Below, piece after piece: positions 1 through 7,898 of a stretch of 31,324 nucleotides of DNA; positions within the stretch are counted from its first letter, which is position 1; every line of letters begins with the position of its first letter. The stretch lies in NCBI GenBank assembly GCA_036490715.1, contig DASXDL010000021.1, positions 1 through 31,324 of the forward strand, in the 5' to 3' direction. Below the pieces are notes generated by a model that saw only the letters and a list, made by a program, of their open reading frames with translations, had not been told where the DNA came from and ran no database searches. Origin of the DNA: FEN-1191 sp036490715. GTDB lineage: Bacteria > Pseudomonadota > Gammaproteobacteria > Steroidobacterales > Steroidobacteraceae. Made by a program: the position numbers and the translations under genes.

Positions 1-70
1 CGTTCAGGTCCTCGCGGATCAGCACGCGTTTGCCGGCGAGCTCCAGGTCGGCCATGCGCAGCAGTTTCAT
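1..70 (-). CDS. pgk: phosphoglycerate kinase, N-terminal fragment (cut by window edge)
   Basis: Only the first 23 codons lie in the window; the rest continues past base 1. The peptide reads MKLLRMADLELAGKRV followed by LIREDLN, which matches the first strand of bacterial phosphoglycerate kinase (compare the E. coli N-terminus with DLDLAGKRV and RADLNVP). Pgk interconverts 1,3-bisphosphoglycerate and 3-phosphoglycerate, making or using ATP in the cytosol. The start at 70 follows the gap stop by 11 nt; an in-frame ATG at 55 is an alternative. No strong ribosome-binding site is visible before either, so translation may be coupled to gap. The order tkt-gap-pgk is common in proteobacterial glycolytic/Calvin-type operons. 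Identity rests on a short stretch but is supported by position. Confidence 0.88.
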   Translation of the reverse strand, partial: MKLLRMADLELAGKRVLIREDLN

Positions 71-81
71 CGGCAGCGGCG

Positions 82-1098
82 TTACTTGGCGCGCGCCCAG
101 GCCAGCGTGGTGTCGAGCATGCGGTTGGAGAAACCCCACTCATTGTCGTACCAGGCGCACACCTTCACCAGCGAACCTGAGATCACCTTGGTCATGGTGG
201 CGTCGAATATCGACGAGTGCGCGTCGTGATTGAAGTCGACCGACACCAACGGCGCATCGTTGTACGCCAGAATGCCCTGCAGCCGACCGCTGCTGGCCGC
301 TGCCTTCATCAGGCCGTTGATCTCCTCGACGCTGGTGGCGCGCTTGGCGCTGAAGCTCAGGTCGACCAGCGACACGTTGATGGTCGGCACCCGCACCGCG
401 AAGCCGTCGAGCTTGCCCTTGAGTTCCGGCATCACCAGCCCGACCGCGCTCGCAGCGCCGGTCTTGGCCGGAATCATCGACTGCGTGGCTGAGCGCGCCC
501 GTCGCAGGTCGGTGTGATAGACATCGGTCAGTACCTGGTCGTTGGTGTAGGAGTGCACCGTGGTCATGACGCCGGCCACGATGCCGACGCTGTCGTTCAG
601 CACCTTGGCCACCGGAGTCAGACAGTTGGTGGTGCAGGAGGCGTTCGAGATGACGGTGTGGCTGGCCTTGAGCACGTCGTCGTTGACGCCGTAGACGATG
701 GTCGCATCGACGTCGTCGCCGCCGGGCGCCGAGATCACCACGCGCTTGGCGCCACCCTCCAGGTGCTTGGCGGCCTTGGCCTTGCTGGTAAAAAGTCCGG
801 TGCACTCCAGCACCGTGTCCACGCCCAGACTGCCCCACGGCAGCTTGGCCGGGTCGCGCTCGGCCAGCACCTTGATGCGATCGCCGTTGACGACGATGGC
901 GTCGCCGTCGACCTTGACCTCGCCGTGGAAGCGGCCGTGCACGGTGTCGTGGCGCGTCAGGTGCGCATTGATGTTGGCATCACCCAGGTCATTGAGCGCC
1001 ACGATCTGCAGTTGCGAGCGCTTGCCGCTTTCGTACAGTGCCCGCAGCACGTTGCGGCCGATGCGCCCGTAACCGTTGATCCCGACTTTCAGTGTCAT
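82..1098 (-). CDS. gap: type I glyceraldehyde-3-phosphate dehydrogenase
   Basis: A 338-residue protein, full family length. It oxidises glyceraldehyde-3-phosphate with NAD(P) and phosphate to 1,3-bisphosphoglycerate. The Rossmann glycine motif GYGRIGR is at residues 9-15 and the catalytic box SNASCTTN at 151-158, with nucleophile Cys155. Further down are the phosphate-site stretch around SATQSMIPAKTGAA and the C-terminal YDNEWGFSNRM. The sequence resembles the glycolytic/Calvin-type enzymes of beta- and gammaproteobacteria. The ATG at 1096-1098 overlaps the tkt stop (TGA at 1095-1097) as ATGA, and an AGGGGA lies just upstream inside tkt, so the pair is probably translationally coupled. pgk follows 11 nt downstream. 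Cofactor preference (NAD or NADP) cannot be settled from this reading. Confidence 0.97.
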   Translation of the reverse strand: MTLKVGINGYGRIGRNVLRALYESGKRSQLQIVALNDLGDANINAHLTRHDTVHGRFHGEVKVDGDAIVVNGDRIKVLAERDPAKLPWGSLGVDTVLECTGLFTSKAKAAKHLEGGAKRVVISAPGGDDVDATIVYGVNDDVLKASHTVISNASCTTNCLTPVAKVLNDSVGIVAGVMTTVHSYTNDQVLTDVYHTDLRRARSATQSMIPAKTGAASAVGLVMPELKGKLDGFAVRVPTINVSLVDLSFSAKRATSVEEINGLMKAAASSGRLQGILAYNDAPLVSVDFNHDAHSSIFDATMTKVISGSLVKVCAWYDNEWGFSNRMLDTTLAWARAK

Positions 1099-3101
1099 CT
1101 CCCATCCCCTTGCATCGCTGCGTGGATCGCCTTTTCTACATTATCCGCTGTGAAACCGAACTTCTTGAACACCTCGGGGCCCTTGCCGGAGGCGCCATAG
1201 TGATCGATGCCGATGATGCGGCCGCGGCTGCCGACATAGCGCCACCACAATCCGGTGGTGCCAGCCTCGACCGCGACCCGGGCGCTGACCGCGACCGGCA
1301 GCACCGCCTCGCGATAGGCGGCATCCTGCGCGTCGAACACCTCGGTGCTCGGCAACGATACCAGCCGCACGCGTCGGCCCTGCGATTGCACGCGCTTCAC
1401 CGCCTCGAGCGCCAGCGCCACCTCCGATCCGGTAGCCAGCACGATACATTCGGGCGTGCCCTCACAGTCGACCAGCACGTAGCCGCCGCGGCGGATGTCA
1501 TTGACCGCCTGCTCGCTGCGGGATTGTTGCGGCAGGCCCTGGCGTGTGAGCACCAGACAAGTCGGGCCGCGGGTGTGCTCGATCGCCTCGCACCAGGCGA
1601 CCGCGGTCTCGAGCGCATCGGCCGGCCGCCACAGCGTCAGGTTCGGAATCAGCCGCAGACTGTTGAGCTGCTCGATCGGCTGATGAGTCGGACCGTCCTC
1701 GCCCAGACCGATGGAATCGTGACTGTAGACCAGGATCACGCGCTGCTGCATCAGCGCCGCCATGCGCACCGCATTGCGCGCATAGTCGGAGAAGGTCAGA
1801 AAGGTGCCGCCGTACGGAATCAGGCCGCCGTGGAGCGCCAGCCCGCTCATGATCGCGGTCATACCGAACTCGCGCACGCCGTAGTGCAGGTAGTCGCCGT
1901 CCATGTCCTCGCCGGTGATCGCGTGTGCGCCCTTGCGCATGGTGCTGTTGGAACCGGTCAGGTCGGCCGAGCCGCCGAACAGCTCCGGCAACGCCGGGCC
2001 GATCACGTTGAGCATCAGCTGCGAGGACTGGCGCGTCGCCTGGCTGCCCTGCACGCCGCTGCCGGCGCTGAGCGCAGCCCGCACCGTGTCGGCCCATTTG
2101 GCCGGCAGCTCGCCGCGCATGCGCCGTTCGAACTCCGCCGCCAGCGCCGGATGCGCATTGCGGTAGCGCGCGAACAGTTCCTGCCAGCGCGTCTCGGCGG
2201 CGCGGCCGGCCTTATCGTGGTTCCAGGCGGCGCGCAGCTCAGCTGGCACCTCGAACGGCGGCAACGTCCAGTGCAGTTTCTTGCGTGCGCCGGCAACTTC
2301 CTCGGCCCCGAGCGCCTCGCCGTGGGTGGCGGCGGTGCCGGCCTTGGTCGGTGCGCCCCAGCCGATGATGGTCTTGCAGTCGATCAGCGATGGACGATCG
2401 GTCTCGGCCTGGGCGGCGCGGATCGCCTTGGCGATCGCGGCATCGTCCATGCCGTCCACGCTCTGCACGTGCCAGCCATAGGCCTCGAAGCGCTTCGGCG
2501 TGTCGTCGGTGAACCAGCCGCGCACCTCGCCGTCGATCGAGATGCCGTTGTTGTCATAGAACGCGATCAGCTTGCCCAGCTTGAGCGTGCCGGCCAGCGA
2601 GCAGGCCTCGTGCGAGATGCCTTCCATCAGACAGCCATCGCCGGCGAACACCCAGGTGTAATGATCGACGATCGGCAGATCGGGACGATTGAATTGCACT
2701 GCCAGCAGTTTCTCGGCCAGCGCGAACCCGACCGCGTTCGCCAGCCCCTGACCGAGCGGCCCGGTCGTGGTCTCGATGCCGATCGCCGGATCGTGCTCGG
2801 GATGCCCCGGGGTGCGGCTGCCGAGCTGGCGGAAGTGGCGCAGCTCGTCCATGCCGAGCTGATAGCCGGTCAGGTTCAACAGCCCATACAGCAGCATCGA
2901 CGCGTGGCCGTTGGACAGAATGAAGCGATCGCGATCCCACCACAGCGGATTGGCCGGGTTGTGCTTGAGGAAATCGTGCCACAGCACCTCGGCAATATCG
3001 GCCATGCCCATCGGCGCGCCCGGGTGCCCGGAATTGGCCTGTTGAACGGCGTCCATCGCCAGCACGCGCAGTACGTTGGCAAGCTCTCGTCGCGTGGGCA
3101 T
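1095..3101 (-). CDS. tkt: transketolase
   Basis: A thiamine-diphosphate enzyme moving two-carbon ketol units in the pentose phosphate or Calvin cycle. From the ATG at 3101 it is 668 residues, close to E. coli TktA (663). Visible landmarks are the N-terminal GHPGAPMGMADIAEVLW, the ThDP/Mg motif beginning GDGCLMEGISHEA and ending in NN, the DLTGSN motif, and the transketolase signature around GEDGPTHQPIEQL. The frame stays open to 3146, but I prefer 3101 because the protein alignment starts there (MPTRRELANVLR) and a promoter-like -10 (TACAAT) sits at 3145-3150, which would leave the longer form untranscribed. It is the first gene of the tkt-gap-pgk operon and is divergent from metK. Confidence 0.97.
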   Translation of the reverse strand: MPTRRELANVLRVLAMDAVQQANSGHPGAPMGMADIAEVLWHDFLKHNPANPLWWDRDRFILSNGHASMLLYGLLNLTGYQLGMDELRHFRQLGSRTPGHPEHDPAIGIETTTGPLGQGLANAVGFALAEKLLAVQFNRPDLPIVDHYTWVFAGDGCLMEGISHEACSLAGTLKLGKLIAFYDNNGISIDGEVRGWFTDDTPKRFEAYGWHVQSVDGMDDAAIAKAIRAAQAETDRPSLIDCKTIIGWGAPTKAGTAATHGEALGAEEVAGARKKLHWTLPPFEVPAELRAAWNHDKAGRAAETRWQELFARYRNAHPALAAEFERRMRGELPAKWADTVRAALSAGSGVQGSQATRQSSQLMLNVIGPALPELFGGSADLTGSNSTMRKGAHAITGEDMDGDYLHYGVREFGMTAIMSGLALHGGLIPYGGTFLTFSDYARNAVRMAALMQQRVILVYSHDSIGLGEDGPTHQPIEQLNSLRLIPNLTLWRPADALETAVAWCEAIEHTRGPTCLVLTRQGLPQQSRSEQAVNDIRRGGYVLVDCEGTPECIVLATGSEVALALEAVKRVQSQGRRVRLVSLPSTEVFDAQDAAYREAVLPVAVSARVAVEAGTTGLWWRYVGSRGRIIGIDHYGASGKGPEVFKKFGFTADNVEKAIHAAMQGDGR

Positions 3102-3144
3102 AGGCGTCCCCGTTCCAGTCACTGAAAAAGCCGTGGGGGCGCGC

Positions 3145-3174
3145 ATTGTACCGGCCCTTACCCTGGCGTGACAC
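3145..3174 (-). promoter_or_regulatory. putative sigma70 promoter for the tkt operon
   Basis: Read on the minus strand, TACAAT (3145-3150) is a 5/6 match to the -10 box, with GTGTCA (3169-3174, 4/6 to TTGACA) 18 bp upstream. Transcription would start near 3138, giving a leader of about 37 nt before the ATG at 3101. It is a prediction from the sequence alone. Confidence 0.45.
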
Positions 3175-3345
3175 TGTGGCGCTGGCCGGCCGCTAGACTC
3201 AAAACGCGCGGCTTATGGATTGCGGCGGCGGTCGCACGGCAAAGTGAGTTTTCGACTGCGTCACAAAGCTGACAGATGGCCGCGCACACACGCCGATTTG
3301 AGCCTCGGACGGCCCGGCGCGCGCTCCGGGAAGCGCCGCTTGGTC

Positions 3346-3354
3346 TGATATACT
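3346..3354 (+). promoter_or_regulatory. putative extended -10 promoter for metK
   Basis: TGATATACT is an extended -10 element (TG at 3346-3347, TATACT at 3349-3354). No good -35 is visible 16-18 bp upstream, which is typical of extended -10 promoters. Start would be near 3361, leaving a leader of about 25 nt before metK. That is too short for a SAM riboswitch, and no clear Shine-Dalgarno is seen. The rest of the 3175-3345 gap shows nothing I can name. Confidence 0.45.
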
Positions 3355-3385
3355 TTATGACCCTTTAACAGCGTCGATTACAGCC

Positions 3386-4567
3386 ATGAGCAATGGTTAT
3401 CTGTTTACTTCCGAGTCGGTGTCGGAAGGACATCCGGACAAGATTGCCGACCAGATTTCGGATGCGGTGCTCGATGCGATCCTGAGCACCGATCCCACCG
3501 GCCGCGTGGCCTGCGAGACGCTGGTCAAGACCGGCGTGGTGATCGTCGCCGGCGAGGTCACGACTTCGGCCTGGATCGACCTCGAGAAGCTGGTACGCAA
3601 GACCGTGCTGGACATCGGCTACAACCATTCCGACATGGGTTTCGATGGCGCCAGCTGCAGCGTCATCAACATCATCGGCAAACAGTCGCCCGACATCGCC
3701 ATGGGCGTGGACCGCTCCGACAAGCGCAAGCAGGGCGCCGGCGACCAGGGGCTGATGTTCGGCTTCGCCACCAGCGAGACCGACGTACTGATGCCCGCTC
3801 CGATCACGCTCGCGCATCGCCTGGTCAAGCGCCAATCCGAGGTGCGCAAGAAGGGCAAGCTCGATTGGCTGCGGCCCGATGCCAAGAGTCAGGTGACGCT
3901 GCGCTATCAGAATGATCGACCGGTCGGCATCGAAGCGGTGGTGCTGTCCACCCAGCACGCCGATGACATCTCCACCAGCCGGCTGCGCGAAGCGGTGATG
4001 GAGGAGATCATCAAGCCGGTATTGCCGAAGAAATGGGTCGACCGGCGCACGCGCTACCACATCAATCCGACCGGACGCTTCGTCATCGGCGGTCCGGTCG
4101 GCGACTGCGGCCTGACCGGACGCAAGATCATCGTCGACACCTACGGCGGTTTCGCGCGCCACGGCGGTGGCGCGTTCTCGGGCAAGGACCCTTCCAAGGT
4201 CGACCGCTCGGCCGCCTACGCTGCGCGCTACGTCGCCAAGAACATCGTCGCCGCCGGGCTGGCCGAGCGCTGCGAGGTGCAGGTGTCGTATGCGATCGGC
4301 GTGGCCGAGCCGACCTCGATCATGGTCGAGAGCTTCGGCACCAGCGAGCTGTCGCGCGAGGAGCTGACCGCGCTGGTGCGCCGCCATTTCGATCTGACGC
4401 CCTACGGACTGCGCGAGATGCTCGATCTGGCTCGCCCGATCTATCAGAAGACGGCGGCCTACGGACATTTCGGCCGCAAGGAAGCCGAGTTCTCCTGGGA
4501 GCGGACTGACAAGGCCGCGGCGCTGGCCGCCGACGCCCGTCGCCGCGGCCGGGTGCGCGTGGCCTAG
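3386..4567 (+). CDS. metK: S-adenosylmethionine synthase
   Basis: A 393-residue protein of full length that makes S-adenosylmethionine from methionine and ATP in the cytosol. Motifs seen: GHPDKIADQ at 15-23 (ATP/methionine site), GAGDQG at 116-121, and the P-loop-like GGGAFSGKD at 259-267. The ATG at 3386 gives MSNGYLFTSESVSEG, the usual N-terminus of the family. It is followed 168 nt downstream by ahcY, which removes the product of SAM-dependent methylation, so the two genes form a methyl-cycle pair. An extended -10 promoter at 3346-3354 probably serves it. ahcY could be reached by read-through from this gene, with the SAH riboswitch between them acting as a second control point. Confidence 0.98.
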   Translation: MSNGYLFTSESVSEGHPDKIADQISDAVLDAILSTDPTGRVACETLVKTGVVIVAGEVTTSAWIDLEKLVRKTVLDIGYNHSDMGFDGASCSVINIIGKQSPDIAMGVDRSDKRKQGAGDQGLMFGFATSETDVLMPAPITLAHRLVKRQSEVRKKGKLDWLRPDAKSQVTLRYQNDRPVGIEAVVLSTQHADDISTSRLREAVMEEIIKPVLPKKWVDRRTRYHINPTGRFVIGGPVGDCGLTGRKIIVDTYGGFARHGGGAFSGKDPSKVDRSAAYAARYVAKNIVAAGLAERCEVQVSYAIGVAEPTSIMVESFGTSELSREELTALVRRHFDLTPYGLREMLDLARPIYQKTAAYGHFGRKEAEFSWERTDKAAALAADARRRGRVRVA

Positions 4568-4613
4568 AGCGGCCGCGTTCGAGTTTTGAATGGCTGCCGC
4601 GTGCGCGACAGCT

Positions 4614-4683
4614 CGGTGCCTGAGGAGCGCTGCGACAGGGAGAGGCCGGATGCCTCTCGCGACCTGCCAGGCTCAGGCCACCG
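4614..4683 (+). promoter_or_regulatory. SAH (S-adenosylhomocysteine) riboswitch
   Basis: P1 pairs GCCTGAG (4618-4624) with CTCAGGC (4672-4678). It can be extended outward by CGGT (4614-4617) with ACCG (4680-4683) around one bulged C. The conserved core GAGGAGCGCTGCGAC follows P1. P2 pairs CAGG (4636-4639) with CCTG (4663-4666), then, across a 3'-side GCGA bulge, GAGAGGC (4640-4646) with GCCTCTC (4652-4658) around a 5-nt loop. The core GAGGAGCGCTGC and the 3' CCAGGCTC match what I know of the SAH riboswitch class, which is found mainly in proteobacteria upstream of ahcY and turns expression on when SAH accumulates. It ends about 50 nt before the ahcY start. No terminator hairpin is obvious between it and ahcY, so control of translation is more likely than attenuation. 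Confidence 0.9.
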
Positions 4684-4735
4684 GCCGAAGTCAACTGCGC
4701 TCGACAACCTTAGAGCTTTAGAAGGTGGAGCCAAT

Positions 4736-6166
4736 ATGACTGCTACAGCACGAGCCGCTGCTTCCAGCAGCAAGACTCAGGACTTTCGCGTCGCCGATTT
4801 GTCGCTGGCCGACTGGGGTCGCAAGGAGATTGCGATCGCCGAAACCGAGATGCCCGGCCTGATGGCGATTCGCGACGAATTCGCCCCAACCCAGCCGCTG
4901 CGCGGGGCCCGCGTCGCCGGCTCGCTGCACATGACCATCCAGACCGCAGTGCTGATCGAGACGCTGCAGGCCCTGGGGGCGCAGGTGCGCTGGGCTTCCT
5001 GCAACATATTCTCGACCCAGGATCACGCCGCCGCGGCCATCGCCGCGCGTGGCACCGGCGTATTCGCCTATAAAGGTGAGTCGCTGGCCGAGTACTGGGA
5101 CTTCTCGCACCGCATCTTCGACTGGCCGAACGATGCGCACGCCAACATGATCCTGGACGACGGCGGCGATGCCACGCTGCTGCTGCATCTGGGCGCCCGC
5201 GCCGAGCGCGATGCCGCGGTGATCTCCAAGCCCTCGAGCGAGGAGGAGACGGCGCTGTTCGATTCGATTCGCGAGACCCTCAAGCGCGATCCGAAGTGGT
5301 ACTCCAAGCGCCTGGCGGCGATCCGCGGCGTGTCCGAGGAGACCACCACCGGCGTCAAGCGCCTGTACCAGATGGCACGCGACGGCCAACTCGCCTTTCC
5401 CGCCATCAACGTCAACGACTCGGTCACCAAGTCCAAGTTCGACAATCTCTACGGTTGCCGTGAGTCGCTGGTCGATGGCATCAAGCGCGCTACCGACGTG
5501 ATGATCGCCGGCAAGGTCGCGCTGGTGTGCGGTTACGGCGATGTCGGCAAGGGCTGCGCGCAGGCGCTGCGGGCGCTGTCGGCCCAGGTGTGGGTGACCG
5601 AGATCGATCCGATCTGCGCGCTGCAGGCGGCGATGGAAGGCTTTCGCGTGGTCACGATGGAGTACGCCGCCGACAAGGCCGACATCTTCGTATCCGCGAC
5701 CGGCAACTTCCACGTGATCACCGGCGATCACATGAAGCGCATGAAGAACCAGGCGATCGTGTGCAACATCGGCCATTTCGACAACGAGATCGACGTCGCG
5801 GCGCTCAAGCAGTACCGCTGGGAGAGCATCAAGCCGCAGGTCGATCACATCATCTTTCCGGATGGCAAGCGCATCATCCTGCTGGCCGAAGGCCGGCTGG
5901 TGAATCTCGGTTGCGGCACCGGCCACCCGAGCTACGTGATGTCCTCCTCGTTCGCCAACCAGGTGATGGCGCAGATTGAGCTGTGGAGCAATCACGCCAA
6001 GTATGCGATCGGCGTGCATATCCTGCCCAAGCAGCTCGACGAGAAGGTGGCGCGCTTGCAGCTGGCCAAGCTCAACGCCGAACTCAGCGTTTTGACCGAT
6101 CAGCAGGCGCGCTATATCGACGTGCCGGTCACCGGTCCGTACAAGGCCGACCACTACCGCTATTGA
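4736..6166 (+). CDS. ahcY: adenosylhomocysteinase
   Basis: Cleaves S-adenosylhomocysteine to homocysteine and adenosine using bound NAD, relieving product inhibition of methyltransferases. From the ATG at 4736 it is 476 residues, the usual length for bacterial enzymes that carry the extra internal segment. SCNIFSTQDHAAA is at 88-100, the NAD-binding GYGDVGKG at 266-273, and the C-terminus ends in the conserved KADHYRY. The frame is open back to 4586, but that start would lie inside the SAH riboswitch. The ATG at 4736 has a good ribosome-binding site (GAAGGTGGAG) about 6 nt upstream and gives a family-like N-terminus. A strong intrinsic terminator follows at 6180-6212. Confidence 0.97.
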   Translation: MTATARAAASSSKTQDFRVADLSLADWGRKEIAIAETEMPGLMAIRDEFAPTQPLRGARVAGSLHMTIQTAVLIETLQALGAQVRWASCNIFSTQDHAAAAIAARGTGVFAYKGESLAEYWDFSHRIFDWPNDAHANMILDDGGDATLLLHLGARAERDAAVISKPSSEEETALFDSIRETLKRDPKWYSKRLAAIRGVSEETTTGVKRLYQMARDGQLAFPAINVNDSVTKSKFDNLYGCRESLVDGIKRATDVMIAGKVALVCGYGDVGKGCAQALRALSAQVWVTEIDPICALQAAMEGFRVVTMEYAADKADIFVSATGNFHVITGDHMKRMKNQAIVCNIGHFDNEIDVAALKQYRWESIKPQVDHIIFPDGKRIILLAEGRLVNLGCGTGHPSYVMSSSFANQVMAQIELWSNHAKYAIGVHILPKQLDEKVARLQLAKLNAELSVLTDQQARYIDVPVTGPYKADHYRY

Positions 6167-6179
6167 GTTCGCTCATGCG

Positions 6180-6212
6180 GCGGCGCGGCGTGCAGCCGCG
6201 CCGCTTTTTTTT
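6180..6212 (+). terminator. intrinsic terminator after ahcY
   Basis: GCGGCGCGGC (6180-6189) pairs perfectly with GCCGCGCCGC (6195-6204) around the 5-nt loop GTGCA, followed by eight T residues (6205-6212). It begins 14 nt after the ahcY stop and closes the metK-ahcY unit. Confidence 0.93.
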
Positions 6213-6392
6213 GCGCTGTCGGTGGAATCCGACACCGAGCTGACAGTCGAGATTGGGCGCGCAAACCACGGATTGTTTTTAACATGTGCTTGCGGGCGTG
6301 CTGTTGATTTGAGCGCTGCGTCACCCGCACCGCACCGCCGAATTTCCGATCGCTTGAAGCGCATCACTCGCGGACGCGCCACTGCGGGTAAC

Positions 6393-7181
6393 ATGCGCTG
6401 CATGGATTCCCCGCTGCGGCTGCTGCAGTTCTCCGATCCGCACCTGTTCGCCGATCCGCGCGGGCGACTGCGCGGCGTCGACACGCTGGCGGCGCTGCGG
6501 CGCGTGCTGGCGCATGCCGCGAGCCGCAAGTCGCACATCGATGCGCTGGTGTGCACCGGCGACATCGTCAATGACGAACCGGACGGCTATGCCCATTTCG
6601 CGCGCGAGCTGAGCGCCTTCGGCCGCCCGGTGTACTGCGTGCCCGGCAATCACGACAATCCCGAGCTTCTGCGCGCCGCCCTGAGCCAGCCGCCGTTTCA
6701 GGTCGGCGGCCACGTCGATCTGGGCCGCTGGCGCCTGCTGCTGGTGAATAGCTGCGTGCCGGGCCGGCACTCCGGTCGGATCGACGAATCCGAGCTGCAG
6801 GCACTGGATGCGGCGCTGACCGACAGCGATCGTTATGCGGCGGTGTTCGTGCACCATCATCCGGTGTCGATGGCGAGCCGCTGGCTCGACCGGGTCGGCA
6901 TCGAAAATGCCGAACAGTTCTGGAGCGTGCTCGACCGGCACGCGCAGCTGCGTGCGGTCTGCTGGGGCCACGTGCATCAAAGCTTCGACGCCCGTCGTCA
7001 GGGCGTACGACTGCTGGCGACCCCCTCGGCCTGCCTGCAGTTCGTGCCGCAGTCGAACGAGTTCTCGGTGGACACGCGCCCGCCAGCCTATCGGCGCCTG
7101 ACGCTGCACGCCGATGGCACGCTCGACACCGAAGTGGTGTGGCTGGAGTCGGGAGTGGCGGGCCTGGAGCTTGCCGGTTAG
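6393..7181 (+). CDS. cpdA: class III cyclic-nucleotide phosphodiesterase (CpdA-like metallophosphoesterase)
   Basis: Calcineurin-like metallophosphoesterase, predicted to hydrolyse 3',5'-cAMP to AMP with a two-metal centre. From the ATG at 6393 (262 residues; a second ATG at 6402 is equally plausible) the metal ligands are in order: SDPH 14-17, GDIV 56-59, GNHD 85-88, HHHP 154-157, GHVH 192-195. This is the full set for CpdA/Icc, and the length is close to E. coli CpdA (275). The frame is open from 6222, but the extra residues are unlike the family. The 180 nt between the ahcY terminator and the start must hold its promoter; I could not pick one with confidence. It is convergent with the LON-domain gene. 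Substrate (cAMP against other phosphodiesters) is inferred from family. Confidence 0.85.
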   Translation: MRCMDSPLRLLQFSDPHLFADPRGRLRGVDTLAALRRVLAHAASRKSHIDALVCTGDIVNDEPDGYAHFARELSAFGRPVYCVPGNHDNPELLRAALSQPPFQVGGHVDLGRWRLLLVNSCVPGRHSGRIDESELQALDAALTDSDRYAAVFVHHHPVSMASRWLDRVGIENAEQFWSVLDRHAQLRAVCWGHVHQSFDARRQGVRLLATPSACLQFVPQSNEFSVDTRPPAYRRLTLHADGTLDTEVVWLESGVAGLELAG

Positions 7182-7229
7182 GCGGACCGCTTCATTGCCT
7201 CGCGCGGTCTGACCCGAGCGAGTGCCATT

Positions 7230-7253
7230 TGTTACAGCTGGAAATTGGTAACA
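7230..7253. repeat. inverted repeat TGTTAC-N12-GTAACA
   Basis: Perfect 6-bp arms (7230-7235 and 7248-7253) in the 117-nt gap between the convergent ends of the cpdA-like and LON-domain genes. No T-run follows, so it is not a standard terminator. Function unknown. Confidence 0.4.
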
Positions 7254-7255
7254 CC

Positions 7256-7269
7256 GTGATCGTGATCAC
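7256..7269. promoter_or_regulatory. CRP/Vfr-like palindrome GTGATC-GT-GATCAC
   Basis: A 14-bp palindrome with the CRP half-site spacing GTGA-N6-TCAC; the E. coli CRP consensus core is GTGATCTAGATCAC, so only the two central bases differ. The outer T and A of TGTGA/TCACA are not conserved here (C and T instead). It lies 74 nt after the cpdA-like stop and 29 nt from the end of the LON-domain gene, where no promoter is expected. A third GATC follows at 7271-7274. Confidence 0.35.
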
Positions 7270-7298
7270 TGATCGGCCATGAGGCCGAGGGGCAGTCG

Positions 7299-7880
7299 TT
7301 ACTCTGCCTGGCCGGTCTCGATCAGTGGCGCCAGCATCTCCAGCCGTTCGTTGGCATCGTCGATCTCCAGCAGGCTCTGCTGCCAGGCGGTCTCGAGCGG
7401 CAGCAATTCGGCCAGCCGATCGCTGACCCAGACTGCATCGTCGTACGCCGGCTCGATGAAGCGACCTATATTGGCCAGCCGCTCCATGACCTGTCGCAGC
7501 ACCGTGACCAGCGGCTGATATTTCGGATCGAGCGCCACGGTCGCGGCCGGCGGCAACCATTCCACCGTGGCGCGATGCAGACCGTCGCTCTGCTGGCGGC
7601 GCTCACTGATGCGGAAGCGCCGCTCGCCTCGGCACAACAAGCCCAGCAGACCATCGGGCTGGGTCTGGAAGTCGACGATGCGCGCCGAGGTCCCCACGTT
7701 GGCGACCGACACCGCGCTGCTGGTCTCGCCACCCTCAAGGATCAGCACCACGCCGAACACCGACTGGCTACGCGTGCAGGCGCGCACCATGTCGAGGTAG
7801 CGCGGCTCGAAGATCCGCAGCGGCAGCAAGCCGCCGGGAAACAACACCGTGCTGAGCGGGAATAGAGCAATGTCGTCCAT
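7299..7880 (-). CDS. LON substrate-binding (N-terminal) domain protein
   Basis: A 193-residue protein consisting only of a Lon N-terminal/PUA-like domain. It starts DIALFPLSTVLFPGG and continues LRIFEPRYLDMV, the typical opening of the family. There is no AAA+ or protease domain, so it is not a Lon protease. Stand-alone proteins of this kind are widespread in proteobacteria and have no settled role; a substrate-recognition or protein-quality function is a guess. The ATG at 7880 begins 18 nt after the mpl stop, so it is probably the last gene of the membrane protein-mpl-LON unit. It ends convergent with the cpdA-like gene. Confidence 0.9.
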   Translation of the reverse strand: MDDIALFPLSTVLFPGGLLPLRIFEPRYLDMVRACTRSQSVFGVVLILEGGETSSAVSVANVGTSARIVDFQTQPDGLLGLLCRGERRFRISERRQQSDGLHRATVEWLPPAATVALDPKYQPLVTVLRQVMERLANIGRFIEPAYDDAVWVSDRLAELLPLETAWQQSLLEIDDANERLEMLAPLIETGQAE

Positions 7881-7898
7881 GCCCGTGACCGATTCGCG

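Noticed and set aside
1092..3125. A 677-codon plus-strand open frame opposite tkt
   Set aside because: Its translation has no recognisable domain and is rich in Arg, Ala, His and Gln, as expected for a GC-rich antisense shadow; the tkt reading is full length with all motifs.
3361..3385. A SAM riboswitch before metK
   Set aside because: The predicted leader is only about 25 nt and no SAM-class motif is visible between the promoter and the ATG.
4586..4735. N-terminal extension of ahcY
   Set aside because: It translates the SAH riboswitch; the ATG at 4736 has a good ribosome-binding site and family-like N-terminus.
4718..6154. A 478-codon minus-strand frame opposite ahcY and similar long shadows at 14194-15438, 16390-17793 and 30159-31097
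   Set aside because: Each mirrors a confident gene and lacks any motif; these are compositional artefacts.
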